Positions 11,475-23,218 are shown, counted from the first letter of the stretch. The stretch is DNA of 64,000 nt from Craspedostauros australis (GCA_026770025.1 JAMXDE010000036.1:1-64000); one strand, 5' to 3'. Made by a program: numbers and translations. The notes: a model not told the origin generated them from the letters alone.

Positions 11475-12420
11475 CATTCCAACTACAGGAGGATGGCACA
11501 AGTCCCATGAAATGGCTGACTTGTGGGGGAGGAGGGGGAACTACACCATTCCAACTACAGGAGGATGGCACAAGTCCCATGAAATGGCTGACTTGTGGGG
11601 GAGGAGGGGGAAGTCAACACCATTCCAACTACTGGAGGATGGCACAAGTCCCATGAAATGGCTGACTTGTGGGGGAGGAGGGGGAACAACACCATTCCAA
11701 CTACAGGAGGATGGCACAAGTCCCATGAAATGGTTGACTTGTGGGGGAGGAGGGGGAACAACACCACCAACTGTGATACTCACACATCCACATGCTCACA
11801 CACACACACACGCTGCCACACCATACAACCAGCCACAACACACAACAACACGTGAGACCGTGATGCAACAGTCAACACCAAATGAACTATCTGTCATCAT
11901 CAAATGAACTATCGTCAACATCATTCCAACTACAGGAGGATGGCACAAGTCCCATGAAATGGCTGACTTGTGGGGGAGGAGGGGGAACTACACCATTCCA
12001 ACTACAGGAGGATGGCACAAGTCCCATGAAATGGCTGACTTGTGGGGGAGGAGGGGGAAGTCAACACCATTCCAACTACTGGAGGATGGCACAAGTCCCA
12101 TGAAATGGCTGACTTGTGGGGGAGGAGGGGGAAGTCAACACCATTCCAACTACAGGAGGATGGCACAAGTCCCATGAAATGGCTGACTTGTGGGGGAGGA
12201 GGGGGAACAACACCATCAACTGTGATACTCACACATCCAGGTGCTCACACACACACACACTGCCACATGATACAACCAGCCACAACACACAACAACACGT
12301 GAGACCATGATGCAACAGTCAACTCCAAATGAACTATCTGTCAACATCAAATGAACTATTGTTAACACATTCCAACTACAGGAGGATGGCACAAGTCCCA
12401 TGAAATGGCTGACTTGTGCC
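11475..12420. repeat. 72/74-bp minisatellite in a 446-447 bp higher-order repeat
   Basis: The unit begins CATTCCAACTACAGGAGGAT, continues through CCATGAAATGGCTGACTTGTG and ends in GGGGGAGGAGGGGGAA. Copies start at 11475, 11547, 11621 and 11693, then 11922, 11994, 12068 and 12142, then a final partial copy at 12368 that runs into the recombinase reading frame. Groups of four are separated by a CA-rich linker, so the pattern repeats at 447 and 446 bp. G-runs (GGGGGAGGAGGGGG) on the plus strand could form quadruplexes. Confidence 0.9.
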
Positions 12421-14065
12421 CATGTCAAGGTGTGTTGGGCCTATGGAGAGATCATTCGGCGATTCCCGTCTTGGAGAGACATTGCCTACGCAAAAGGAAT
12501 TGGAGCAGTGAGATTGAAATCAGCCACATACGCTCAGATCGAACTGAACCTCAGGGGCGTCCAAATGAACAGCTCACAGGACGTGCTCCAGGCGGAACCG
12601 ATCATGCTGGCCGACATTCGCAGATTCCAGGAGTGCGCTGCACCCAATCCAGAAACGTACAGGAACATCGCCCTGCTCTACGTTATGTTCGAGACTGGAG
12701 CCAGGAGCGTCACATTTTGTCAACCAAGTCAGAAGGCTCCCAGGAAAGATCACTTGACAGGCCAATGGACCATTGCATATCCAAATGTGAAGGTTGGAGA
12801 AAGCCACCTTGACTACAGGCATGTCATATTGTTGCAGGAGGCATCAACTGCATTTGAACGACTTTGGAGATGTCGCCACAACGTGGATTGGACACAGAAA
12901 GGGAACACATTCTGCATCCAGTCGCCCAATGCAATATACAAGTTCCTTGGGCACCTTTGTCTGAGCGCAGGCTACCCCAAGCAGTACTTCTCTGCGCATT
13001 CTGGACGAGCTGGTGCAATAAACACAGCCATATGCGATGCCATTCTGGCTGGGAAGCCAGTTTCTGTTGGCCAAGCAAATGCAACAATTCTGGGAGACTT
13101 CGCCACCAACTCTGAATGCATGAGATGGTACTACAGGGACGTGTCGGACACCATCGAGCAGTACAAGGGGCACGCAAAAGGACACGTCGAATCTGACTGT
13201 GTTGCAACTGCATCGCAATTTGCACAACATGCTGCAACCAATCACTCAACAGCACCCATCTTGTGGGGTGTCCTACAGCAATGGCGTATACAAGGAGGCT
13301 GTTGCAATTTGCAACGAACTTGATTCCTCTTGGCAATTGGACGATTGGTGGCGCGCACAGGGCAACTCCTGGCGGACCAATGAGGTGTTTGAAGAAGCTG
13401 GCCTTCGGCTTGAGGTCAGTGGCCGCCTTCACAAACAGGTGCTGCAATGCACAGAGCTGTACACGTCAAAGCAATGCAGCCATCCAAGAAGAATCGGCAA
13501 TATCATCAAACTCATGATTGGAGCCGGTGAGTTGAAAAGGGAAATGCTGATCCCCAACCACTCAATCAACGTGTCTCCACATTTCCTACGCTACTTCCTC
13601 CTTCCTCAACAGCCATCAAAGGAGGCTCGCCAAGCACCAAGGCCAAGACAACGATATGATGCATCCAATTCAACCAGCCTTGACCTGTTCCACCAACACT
13701 TATCCAGTCGAGCATGTGAGCGAAACATTGGCTTCATCTCAGTTGGAGACAAACAGTACAATCTCGCAAAATTGAGCACAGCGCAGTGGAAGATGCTGAG
13801 ACGACGCGAGCAGCCGAAGGTGGTAATCGATGCATCTGAGTTCTACTCATCAAACCCAGCTGCTGTCCTTCCGCGGGAGGTGCATTCCAATGCTGCTGTC
13901 AATCAGACCAGCGCGAAAACGATTGGTCTCTCAACTGACAATCCTCCTGTCCATCACAATGAGACATCAGAGATGGATGATGCCATGGATAACAATCCTG
14001 GAGCAGCAGAGATAATTGATTTGATCAGCATTGCTGTGGAAGAAGAAACAGAGGGAGATATTTAA
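12400..14065 (+). pseudogene. Crypton-like tyrosine recombinase with one frameshift
   Basis: The first frame (12400-13323) is a tyrosine-recombinase catalytic domain. Arg is in FETGARSVTF (about R102), His and Arg in FSAHSGRAG (H200, R203), and the nucleophile is likely Y244 or Y245 in MRWYYRD. About 70 residues before R102 look like part of a core-binding domain, so the N-terminus is probably short or starts on an unseen exon. The second frame (open 13199-14065) takes over around 13,262-13,290 and gives a C-terminal region of about 260 residues, including CNELDSSWQLDDWW, with an acidic tail. A single-base shift joins them; no plausible intron fits. Cryptons are DNA elements that move with such a recombinase and occur in fungi and stramenopiles, so that is the favoured class. 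The ATG lies within the last unit of the upstream minisatellite. Another single-ORF recombinase element cannot be excluded. Confidence 0.7.
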
Positions 14066-14983
14066 GCAAAATAGTATATTCGTGAATTGTGATGTGATGT
14101 ACGAGTTCGGTGTGGTACACTGACAACGTGTCGCCTTGTGTGAAGGAGCAATGGAGCAAAACCAGATCAAGTGGCGATTTTGGAGCGGAGGCAATACCTG
14201 GAGCTGAATAAAGCAACACTGTAGTGAAGCAGGTGACACGAAGGCGAAACGATCGATATGCAACGAGAAACCAGCTTCAGCAACTCACCTTGGGTGAAAA
14301 GAAAAGCGCATGTTTTGCGCGGCGTCGACGTTCCAGTCTTTCAACGACCGTGTTGGGATTGACTGGAAAACATGCTGCAGCATGAGGCCGGAGGAATGTT
14401 GGCTGTGGCTGCTTTGTTTGTGCAATATTGACAGCAGCATCACTGTTTTGGAGATCTGGTCATGGAACAATGAGGAAGGCGATTGTTGTTGTTGTTGCTG
14501 CATTGGTGACTCTTCAGCGACTGCAATGGAGTAATCTGGAGTCAATGAGAGGAGAGTGGAGAATGGATAACATGTATTTTGCTATTTTGTTGCAACGTGT
14601 CATGCCCTGTCCTGTCCCGCTCTTCTCTGCCCAGTGCTGCACTGTTCTGTTCTGCTGTTGTTGACGATGATGTCTGGTTGCACATTGTGACATGCGAGGA
14701 TAGGATGGTGTACAAGGAGGGCACGCACATAGATGCAAAATGCCAAATGAGATGGTGTGATGGAAAAGAGGAACAGTGGACCGCAGCAGCAGAGTGTTGT
14801 GAGAAATGGCGAGCAGCATCCACAATCATTCCCTCCCAACCAATCATTTGAGCCACAACGCATCAAAGTCGAAGTCATTGTCGTTGCTGACTGCGCTCGC
14901 GCGAAACATTGACGAAGTGACAAGCACGGTGTTTCCATATACGATCGTAGTCATACTTACCGAGTATGTACGGAGTGCATCTC
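14066..14983. other. No recognisable gene; possible minus-strand 5' splice site
   Basis: No convincing open frame. On the minus strand a strong donor-like GTAAGTATGAC begins at about 14961. It would end an exon that the solo LTR at 14990 interrupts. This is only suggestive. Confidence 0.4.
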
Positions 14984-14989
14984 GAGGTC

Positions 14990-15909
14990 TGTCAGGAATC
15001 GGGTGTTATGAAACACGTGATTGCCGCACCTCCCAGGAGTATTTGGAGTCAAGTGTTGTGAAACAGTAAATTACCGCACCTCCCGATGTGACATTATGAG
15101 CATCAAAATGTGAGGTACATGATGAGGCGAAGGCTGTCCTGAGACGAATGGCGAATGACAAGTGTGGATTGAATGGTGATGACTGTGAAGGATAATGCAA
15201 ACATCCAATACACTATTGCATGTCACAAGGGGCAGCGATGTTGTGTTCGTGACCAGCATGAAGACACACATCACTGCAGCCCTTATGTCATGCCGGACAA
15301 AGAACCAAGGAGTCGAAATATCCCATTACCACGAAGTGCAAAAAGGATCGCGAAAGAACCCTCAGGTGATAATGGATGATGGCTGGTAACGAACCAGCGA
15401 AAGGAATGTGATAAGGGATGGCTGCCTCAACACGAGAAATCGTGTGAGAATGTGATAAGGGATGGATGCCTCAACACGAGAAATCGTGTGAGAAATCGTG
15501 AGAACAACGGTTCAACCGTGAGAACAGTTGTGTCTCTTGTGCTTTGTGAAAACACGAAGATGATGATCCGACTGAGTGAAACGAGTCGGTAACGCCTGTG
15601 AATCAATGATGTCTATGCTGACGAAACTATTGGTAGAGGGCAGGAGATGGAATATCTGAGATGCATGATGAGATGCACCAATACTACAAGATGAGATGTA
15701 CATGGAGTTCATGCTGCATGACATGATGAAGCAGGAGGACAGCACTGCATGAGCAAGGGCAAGACTGTGTGCTACTGTGGATTATGTATGCTTTGGCAAA
15801 TGGAATTGAAAGTGATGAAGATGTTGTACTCACAGTTCCAACAATGCAATAACATGAATAGGTAACCAGATACTACTAGTAGAGACTGGGGTACCCCGGA
15901 TTTCCAACA
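14990..15909 (+). repeat. Solo LTR-like element (family L6), target duplication GAGGTC
   Basis: It begins TGTCAGGAATCG and ends GGATTTCCAACA. The 6-bp direct repeat GAGGTC flanks it exactly (14984-14989 and 15910-15915). It contains the family's TTGCCGCACCTCCCA box near the left end and an internal 40-bp direct duplication (GATAAGGGATGG, CGAGAAATCGTG) at about 15405-15495. The ends form an imperfect inverted repeat of about 17 bp, so it is either a solo LTR or a non-autonomous inverted-repeat element. It has no coding capacity. Confidence 0.8.
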
Positions 15910-16153
15910 GAGGTCGGTGGCAGCGGAAGATAATGATGTGCAGAGGTGAGCGCGTAATAGTGATATGGAATACGAGTACTCATCTGCAAGGCACGGGAAT
16001 TCCGCTGAAACTGTCACACGTTCGCATTCGACCACTCTGACTAATCATCAACTTCGTACGTGACTTGATTGGAACGACTCAACACTCGGAGTATATCCAC
16101 AATGATAACGTATATAACCGTTTAGTGTTTGAAATCCGAACACCATCTACCCC

Positions 16154-16434
16154 GTCAACAAACGTTGAAAGTGCTCAACAAACGTTGAAAGTGCTCAACA
16201 AACGTTGAAAGTACTGAACAAACGTTGAAAGTACTGAACAAACGTTGAAAGTACTCAACAAACGTTGAAAGTACTCAACAAACGTTGAAAGTACTCAACA
16301 AACGTTGAAAGTACTCAACAAACGTTGAAAGTACTCAACAAACGTTGAAAGTACTCAACAAACGTTGAAAGTACTCAACAAACGTTGAAAGTACTCAACA
16401 AGCGTTGAAAGTACTCAACACACATCGAGAGTAG
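16154..16434. repeat. Left 20-bp tandem array of the transposon
   Basis: Thirteen near-perfect and one degenerate copies of AACAAACGTTGAAAGTACTC with no spacers. The unit contains the palindrome AACGTT. The first two or three units have GTGC or CTGA variants. It is a candidate subterminal binding site array for a transposon protein. Confidence 0.95.
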
Positions 16435-16729
16435 TCATTGTTGGTATACGATCCCATGACAGTGCAGCAACAATCTCCCATGTTTGCGGCCTTCGTTCAG
16501 TCAGGGATATTCACAACAATGACATCACACATACACACACACACACATCACGCATCGTCTCCCAATTATCACAGTTATGTCAAAGAATCGTTTCGCGCCG
16601 TTACAAACATGATTCAAATTTGTCGGCCACACGACACTTGTGGCGAACGCGATGGCCTTCCTGTGTGTTCTGCTCCATGATAAATTAAAAGCCGTTCGTC
16701 ACACATCATCACCCTTCACCGATCATCCA

Positions 16730-17813
16730 TCAAGCAATCAAGACATTGGAAACATCAAGGAGAAGAAAACCAGCAAGGAGAAAGCACAGGCATTGACACA
16801 GCAACCATTGCAAACAGCCAAGGAGGAAGAAGAGCGGGCAGCGGCACCACACACATGACAAGCAGCCAAGGAGGAAGAACCACCAGCAGCAGCACAGCAA
16901 CCATCGCGAACATCCAAGGAGGAGGAAGCGAGAGCGCAGGAGCATGGCAATCATTGCAAGCAAGCAAAGAGGAGGAAGCCAGCGAGGAGGAAGCATGGGT
17001 GGCAGCACAGCAACTATCGCAAGCAGCCAGGGAGGAGGAGGAAGCATGGGCAGCAGCACAGCAACCATTGCAAGCAGCCATGGAGGAGCAAGCCGGCGAG
17101 GAGGAATGGCGAGCAGTGGCACCACAACCATCGCGAGCAGCCGAGGTGGAGGCAGCATACGCAGCAGCGCAGCGACCATCTCGACCAGCCAAAGAGGAGG
17201 AAGCCAGCGAGGAGGAAGAAGGCGAGGAGGAACGACGATCAGCGGCACAGCAACCATCGCAAGTATCCGAAGAGGAGGAAGCACGGCCAGCAGCACAGCA
17301 ACCACCACGAGCAGCCGAGGAGGAAGAAGCCGGCGAGGAAGAACGGCAGACAGCAGCACAGCAACCATCACAAGCAGCCAAAGAGGAGGAAACCAACGAG
17401 CGGGAACGGCGAGCAGCGATTCAGCAACTGTCGCGAGTAGCCAAGGAGGAGTTGCAAGCAGAAGCACAGCAACCATCGCAAGCAGACGAGGAGGAGAAGG
17501 CTCAGTCAGCACAACAACGATCGCAAGCAGCCAAAGAGGAGGAATCCAACAAGGAGGAATGGCGAGCAGCGGCACAGCAACCATCGCAGGCAGCCGAGGA
17601 GCAACCACAAGCACCAGCATCACAACCATCACAAACATCCGAGGAGGAAGCCAGCGAGGAGGAACCACGAGCAGCAGTACAGCAACCGTCGCAAGCAGCC
17701 GAAGAGGAGGAAGCCAACGAAGAGGAACGGCAAGCAGCGACACAGCAACCATCGCGAGCAGCCAAGGAGGAGGAAGCACGGACAGCAGTACGGCAACCAA
17801 CACAACAACAGAC
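16730..17813 (+). repeat. GC-rich minisatellite open in several frames
   Basis: Irregular repeats of about 60-90 bp are built from AGCAGCACAGCAACCATCGC and GAGGAGGAAGC. One plus frame reads Glu/Ala/Gln-rich (16855-18027). The plus frame continuous with the transposase reads Ser/Thr/Ala/Gly-rich from ATG 16944. The minus strand is also open (16730-17815). Only the frame that runs into the transposase has a claim to be translated, as a low-complexity N-terminal extension of about 290 residues. Confidence 0.75.
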
Positions 17814-18790
17814 ATGGAATTCTTGGACAGCGATGAAGTGCTTGCGCTTGGCCTGGAGTATGCCGGTTTTCATCAGACGAAGATGGCTAGCAGAACCAAG
17901 CAGACTCGTTTTGCTGCAACATACGGTCTGTGCCCTGAAAGCTTTGCTTCTCTCTTTGTCGATCTTTCTAACATTCAAACACACCAATTCAAACAGCCAC
18001 GTCCACATGATCTCTTTGTTGTCTTGAACTGGCTGAAGACATACTGCACAGAGCATGTGATGGCTGGTCGCTGGTGCTTAGACGAGAAAACCATCCGCGG
18101 TCTCATTTGGTCGTACCTGCCGGCCATTCAATCTCTGCTTCCAAACAAGGTAAGTGAAACAAAACTCATACTGGAGCGGATATTTCATGTGCTTTGCTCG
18201 AGCTGATCCTCTCATTCCAATATTTCTTTCCATTCATTCCGATCCCTCATCATCAGGTCATCTGGCCACCAAATACAGCAGAGCTCACAGGAGATGACAA
18301 GCACTTCATCATTACTGTTGACGGTGTTCATATCAAGATCCACGAACCGAGGATGGATCCAGGAGCAAAGTGGTACTCCCACAAGTCGCACTCGGCCGGA
18401 CTGACATATGAGCTTGGGATATCACTCACAGAGAGCAAGCTGGTGTGGATCAATGGTCCATTTCCGGCTTCAACTTCAGATCTTGTGATGTATCGCAAGC
18501 CAGGCGGTCTCAAATCCAAGATCCCACCAAATGCCCTGGTGATTGCAGATGGGGGGTACAACAACGAGCCCACAATCAGTGCCCCAAATCCGTGCGATTC
18601 TGCTGCTGTGAGGAAGTTCAAGAACAGAGCAAGAGCACGGCATGAGAGCTTCAACGGGAGGATAAAGAATTTCAGGGCACTCGCGGGCGGCTACCGGAAC
18701 CAACTGCACAAGCATCAGTGCTTATTTGAGACATGCTGTGTTCTGATTCAGTATGAGCTCGACAATGGGCACCCGATATTCGATATCTAA
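17814..18790 (+). CDS. PIF/Harbinger-type DDE transposase (DDE_Tnp_4-like), one intron
   Basis: Catalyses element excision and insertion. Exon 1 is 17814-18149, intron 18150-18256 (107 bp, GTAAGT...CAG, phase 0) and exon 2 18257-18790, giving 289 residues from ATG 17814. The DDE triad is visible: D134 in ITVDGVHIKIHEP, D210 in VIADGGY and E242 in RARHESFNGRIK. The context WYSHKSHSAGLTYELG and SDLVMYR is typical of algal Harbinger-like transposases. The N-terminal 110 residues form the usual helical DNA-binding part. The same frame stays open upstream to ATG 16944, which would add about 290 low-complexity residues. I favour 17814 because recognisable sequence starts there, but the longer form is possible. 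The frame appears intact. Confidence 0.85.
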
Positions 18791-18856
18791 TGGTAATGCA
18801 GGTAGAGAACTGTAGTTGATAACTGTTCCAAATACTTCACATTACTAGTTGGTTGT

Positions 18857-20768
18857 TTAGGCATGAGAAAAGAAGTCTGCGAGTTCATCATCAAAATCCT
18901 CAGTCTCACTGTCACTGTTGCCGTCACTGCTGGGAAGAGTCGTGTTGACTGCGAAGTCGATTGCTGCAGGCTTGCCGTCCTCGACAATCTCTTGAGACTT
19001 CATCTTCTTTGGACTATTATGGGCACCCGTCATGGGAGGAGAACGCTTGAGATGCTGCCCTGGGTCGCCCATGATTGTATCTGCTCTGCGGTTCGAATCC
19101 GGAGGGGCGCCACAAGCAACAGCTACAGGCTTGATTGCTGCATTCTTGAATGCTGCTGGCTGCTTCCTAGCAGCGGGCTCCAAAGTTCCCGATGGTGCAT
19201 TGGGCATCGTCAATCCCAATGCAGCAACGTCCTTCGCATTTGCGGCCGGATCCACACGTGTTGGACCAGCGACATTCTCATTGCTGTACGTTGGATCCGA
19301 AATTGTGCGATCGACGATGGTTCCATTGCTATAGGCTGGGTCCGGAGTTGTTTGATTGATGCCGATACCACCGTTGCTGTAGGCTGCATCCGGTTCTTCC
19401 AAACCGTGCTGGTATCTTGAGCTGGCACCACTTGACTTGTCGCTGATGCTCATGTCATCACTCTTGTTGTTGGTGATTGTAAATGACGCTGTATATGAAA
19501 GAAGTTGACATGTACATGCAAAAAGAGTAGTTAGTGTTTGTTTGCAAGTTCCTATTTGTGTGTTACTGCTATGTCATGCAAAGCACAAGTCAATCAGACG
19601 GAAGCCAATGGCTGTGTTACGCACCTGCTTTCTCCATCATGTTGAAGAACGCATCTTCATCATCGTTGGTCTCCTCTTCCAGGACGACCTTTCCATGGAA
19701 ACCCTTGATGGCGACTTTCCAGCTCACCATATTCATCGGGATCATGATGCTCTTCTGGGTCTTTTGGTGAGTCAGAATCTTGGGGATCGGACGGTACTTC
19801 CGAGTCAAGCGCTCTGGCTCGTTGCCAAAGAAGCTGGTGGAGAGCTCCATGCCATCAGGGCAGCGGAAGTACGTGTACTTCTTCTCGATGCCCCTGCTGA
19901 TCTCACGGTTGGCGATCTTGTTGAAGGCATTTCTCTCTCTGTCCATGTTCGGATCAACTTCGCCCTTCTTCAGGGCAAACATGGTCTCCGTGGACTTCTC
20001 GAGCATCAGGGCCGGGATGGCAGGCTCTTCGATCTTGATCGACTTGCCATCGTCGCAGAGTGAAGCCTTCACCTTTGCAACATCATCCTTGTCAAGAACG
20101 AACTTGCGAATGACGAGGCAATCGAAGGAGCGGCCGTCCACTACCACATCATCGACACGATAGATGATCGTGTTATCCGCGTTTTGGAATGGATGGGAGA
20201 GGTTGATGTTGTACTCCATCCCATGGTCCTCGTCGTCGGCATAGTCAGTGTCGTTGTCACTTGCCTTCGTCATCTTGCTGCCTGTGCTGAAGTTGATCCT
20301 TCGTTGGTGTTGTGGCGAAATTGTATTCGTTGCTGTTGACGCTGGCGTAGTGGTCACAACAATGGGAGGTCTTGATTGCGGGAGAGGTGTTTCGATGAGG
20401 GCTTCGTTGTGTTTGTGATCTGCACTGTGATGGGTTGTTGGCGTCGTTTTGTGAGCAGTATTGTTGCCTGTCAGGCCGAGGGCTGTTCGATGCGTTGCTC
20501 GCAGCGCTTTCATGCCAGCCTTGTCCAAGTTGCGCTCGAGGTAGTACTTCCTCTGCCTGCTCGCTGTGCGCTCCGCAGTGGCAGGTCCGCCAAGGATGTG
20601 CTGCTTGCTGTTGCAATACACGCGAAAGCTGTCGAAGCGGCTCGATTCGAGGAGATACTCGAGGATGGCCAGATCAACCTCTGGAGCTACCGTTTTGAAG
20701 TTTGAACGGTTGGGTGTTGCTTTGCGGGTACCAGCAGAGCGCGGCGTGGGTGAAACAAGATGTGCCAT
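18857..20768 (-). CDS. Transposon-borne hypothetical protein, one intron
   Basis: I do not recognise this family. Exon 1 runs from ATG 20768 to 19625 and the intron is 19624-19489 (136 bp; donor GTGCGT, acceptor TTTCATATACAG). Exon 2 is 19488-18857. The summed exon length is 1776 nt, a multiple of three, for 591 residues, which supports the splice. The N-terminus has a helical LAILEYLLESSRFDSFR region and a basic RQRKYYLERN stretch. The middle (about 190-370) is a folded-looking domain including FRCPDGMELSTSFFGNEPE. Exon 2 is Ser/Pro/Asn-rich with three YSNGT-like repeats, a KKMK basic patch and an acidic SDSETEDFDDELADFF end. It is convergent with the transposase (66 bp apart) and divergent from the small gene. 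It probably assists transposition, but that is inferred from location only. Confidence 0.7.
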
Positions 20769-21106
20769 TGCGCTGTCGTGAGAATTTGATTTTGCGTGTG
20801 CTCGTGAGTGTGCTCGTGAGTGTGCTCGTGAGTGTGGTTTCGGTGCGCGGGCTCTTGTGATTTTGTGGGAGTCGGATGTTGTGAGCCTCAGTTTGGCGAA
20901 CCCCCTCCATTTTCGTCGTCGTCCAAACGTCTACACGATCCACGAAAGAAGCAATTTGCCTTGGCCATCTAGCAAGATCAGGAGTAGAACCTACACAAAC
21001 AGCAACAGTGCCAACCACAATGGTGATCGCACCATCTTTGGGCAAGCAACGGCAACCACCAGATTTAAATCAATCCTACCATGTGCGAAGAGTCATGGCA
21101 AACGGC

Positions 21107-21112
21107 TATAAA
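21107..21112 (+). promoter_or_regulatory. Candidate TATA box in a divergent promoter
   Basis: TATAAA lies 148 bp upstream of ATG 21255, in the 486-bp gap between the two divergent transposon genes. No other element was identified. Confidence 0.3.
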
Positions 21113-21254
21113 CGGAACCAATGGCGCGAAAGTGGATAAGTGCGACGGCAATGGCAAATGCGTAGTATGAGCAAATACGACCGTGCCAATTCGAGTGCCA
21201 TCTGCGTCGAGGGTAGCACACAATACCTACAACAGAAGGTGCCAGCATAACAAC

Positions 21255-21752
21255 ATGGCAACACCAACACCAAAAAGCAAAATGAAATGGGCCGATGCCA
21301 AAAAGGTGCTGGAGGAGGACCTGAAAATGGGAGCTATCACACCCGGCATGACACCCAAACAAATCTACGAAGGTCGTGCTGAGTTTGGCAGCATCAACTA
21401 CGTCAACTTCCGAAACAACTTGAATCGACTTCGGAAGAAATGGAAAAAGTACAAGCAAGATGCGGACGAAGCCGACAAAGCGCTCCAAGCGTTTGAACGT
21501 ATGCACATTACACCACCGCAGACAACGAAGCTGAGATGGGATGGATCGGAAGCACAACGGAAGCTCAAGCAAGATATGCAGGATGAAGCATTGAAGAACT
21601 ATACATCAAGGCAACTTCATGACATGCGAGGGTGCTATCAGGTGTTCCCGATGGATCAATTTCGGAAACACTTTCACGCGGCGAAAAGATCAAAGTACGA
21701 GTCTTTGTATTGGCAGCAACGCAAGAAGGAGAAGAAGCGATCAAAGAGGTGA
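21255..21752 (+). CDS. Small basic protein with duplicated domain, likely DNA binding
   Basis: 165 residues from ATG 21255. Two halves align with each other. The first has KWADAKKVLEEDL, a TPKQIYEGR segment and FRNNLNRLRKKWKK. The second has RWDGSEAQRKLKQDM, TSRQLHDMRG and FRKHFHAAKRSKYES. Each half looks like a three-helix unit with a basic third helix. The C-terminus is strongly basic (QQRKKEKKRSKR). Harbinger elements often carry a second Myb/SANT-like DNA-binding gene needed for transposition, and this is the natural candidate for that role, though the Myb tryptophan pattern is not clear. An upstream in-frame GTG at 21183 was not chosen. Confidence 0.6.
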   Translation: MATPTPKSKMKWADAKKVLEEDLKMGAITPGMTPKQIYEGRAEFGSINYVNFRNNLNRLRKKWKKYKQDADEADKALQAFERMHITPPQTTKLRWDGSEAQRKLKQDMQDEALKNYTSRQLHDMRGCYQVFPMDQFRKHFHAAKRSKYESLYWQQRKKEKKRSKR

Positions 21753-23218
21753 AGCTGATAACGGTGTAGTAGCGAAATAGGTTATATCAATCAATGCAGC
21801 ATCACCCTTTTCACGTAGCTATGTATTTATCTTTTGTTTGATGGTAGAGTGAAGCAGAGGAGAGTACGATGCACCACACTCACTCTACAAACCGATAGCA
21901 CCAGTTGTAGAGTTTTTGGCTCCTCAGTGTGGGATTTTTCGTGTTGCATAGCCTAGCCTAGAGCAACATTGCAATCCATCCCAAATAATGCTCATGATGC
22001 TGTATCGCAACACCACATCACTAATTATTAAAAATAAATATACCATGCGAACGCCTCACTGGCGAAGTACAGGAATACTGAACTTAAATGCAAATTAACT
22101 TACAATGTAACATCATTTTGGTGGATAACGTGTGACCGTGTGCTCCGCAAAAACTCTGGATGGTGCCATGCTGCCATCACTTCGCCATCCAAGATGATGC
22201 CCAAAATCATCTTATTTTGTCCACCTGCATGCCTTGTTGTCTCCATCTACTCCATATGTATGCATCCCTGACAGGCATGCACGTTTAGATCTCCCTTCAA
22301 TGCACATCGTCAGCCCATCGCTGAAAGGCATCATTTTTGGAAATGAAGGATGGGTCGGAGGCAGCTGCTTCATCTGACCATATCTCCCACTCACAACCAT
22401 CTCTGTTCCCCCATGCAGCACACCTCGACCCATGATTCATTGAGTACACGTTGATGCATCCAAAATGCCTCAAGATGGATCTCCGGATTTTTATCCGCCC
22501 CGACGCTGGCGCCTTTGTCAGTTTTCTTTGTATAAAAAAAAATTGACTGCCACATTTGCTTGATTTCAACCTCTTCCGCTCAATATAACCGATCCCCACT
22601 TCTCCACCCCATTCCTGACTTGATGTTGAACACACCTTATGTGGGTGGGTTGGCGATGTGGTGGATTTTCAGATGCACCACCACACCAGCAAAGCCATGT
22701 GTTGGGTGCTGCAGCAACCCTCGAACACCGATTGCCCTTCACTCGTTCCTCCCCATCGGCCCCTTCCAGGCAGTCCTTCAACCTCAAACCTTGTAGGAGC
22801 CTTCACCTTGATCTCTTCAATGCGTCTTGCCCATCGATGGTTGACGGAATGGCTTGTATCGCCAATGCACAGCCCGTGCCCAACTTGCAAAATTGCCATC
22901 TTTTTACGCCCTTCGCTGTTTTCGCTCCCGCTGTCGGAAATGAGCCATGCCAATAGCGCCCTCTTGCCCATCCACCAAGATTTCCATGGCGGTTGCGTCT
23001 GTATGCTTGGATTTGGCAATGGACTGATGGTTGGTACAATGCCGTCCATGGCTTTCGACGGTCTTTGCGGAGTCTGGTTTGTTTCCCATTGTGTTGTTGT
23101 ATGGGGCGTCTTGGTGACGGTCTTTTCTTGCCCAAGTGAGTGTGGTGCAAAGCCGAGCACTCGACTCTCCACCAAAGCGAACTCTCTGCGAGTTGTGGTT
23201 GTTGTGGTGTCTGGTGGG
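21753..23218. other. Non-coding right part of the transposon
   Basis: No convincing gene. Several minus frames are open across 22297-23480, largely because the 20-bp array encodes STFNV-type repeats that extend them. None carries a recognisable motif. Confidence 0.45.

Noticed and set aside
13253-13290. Short intron joining the two recombinase frames
   Set aside because: The only GT...AG candidate is about 11 bp, too short; a one-base frameshift is simpler.
16154-16434. CRISPR-like array
   Set aside because: Units are contiguous 20-mers without spacers in a eukaryotic transposon; the same at 23219-23456.
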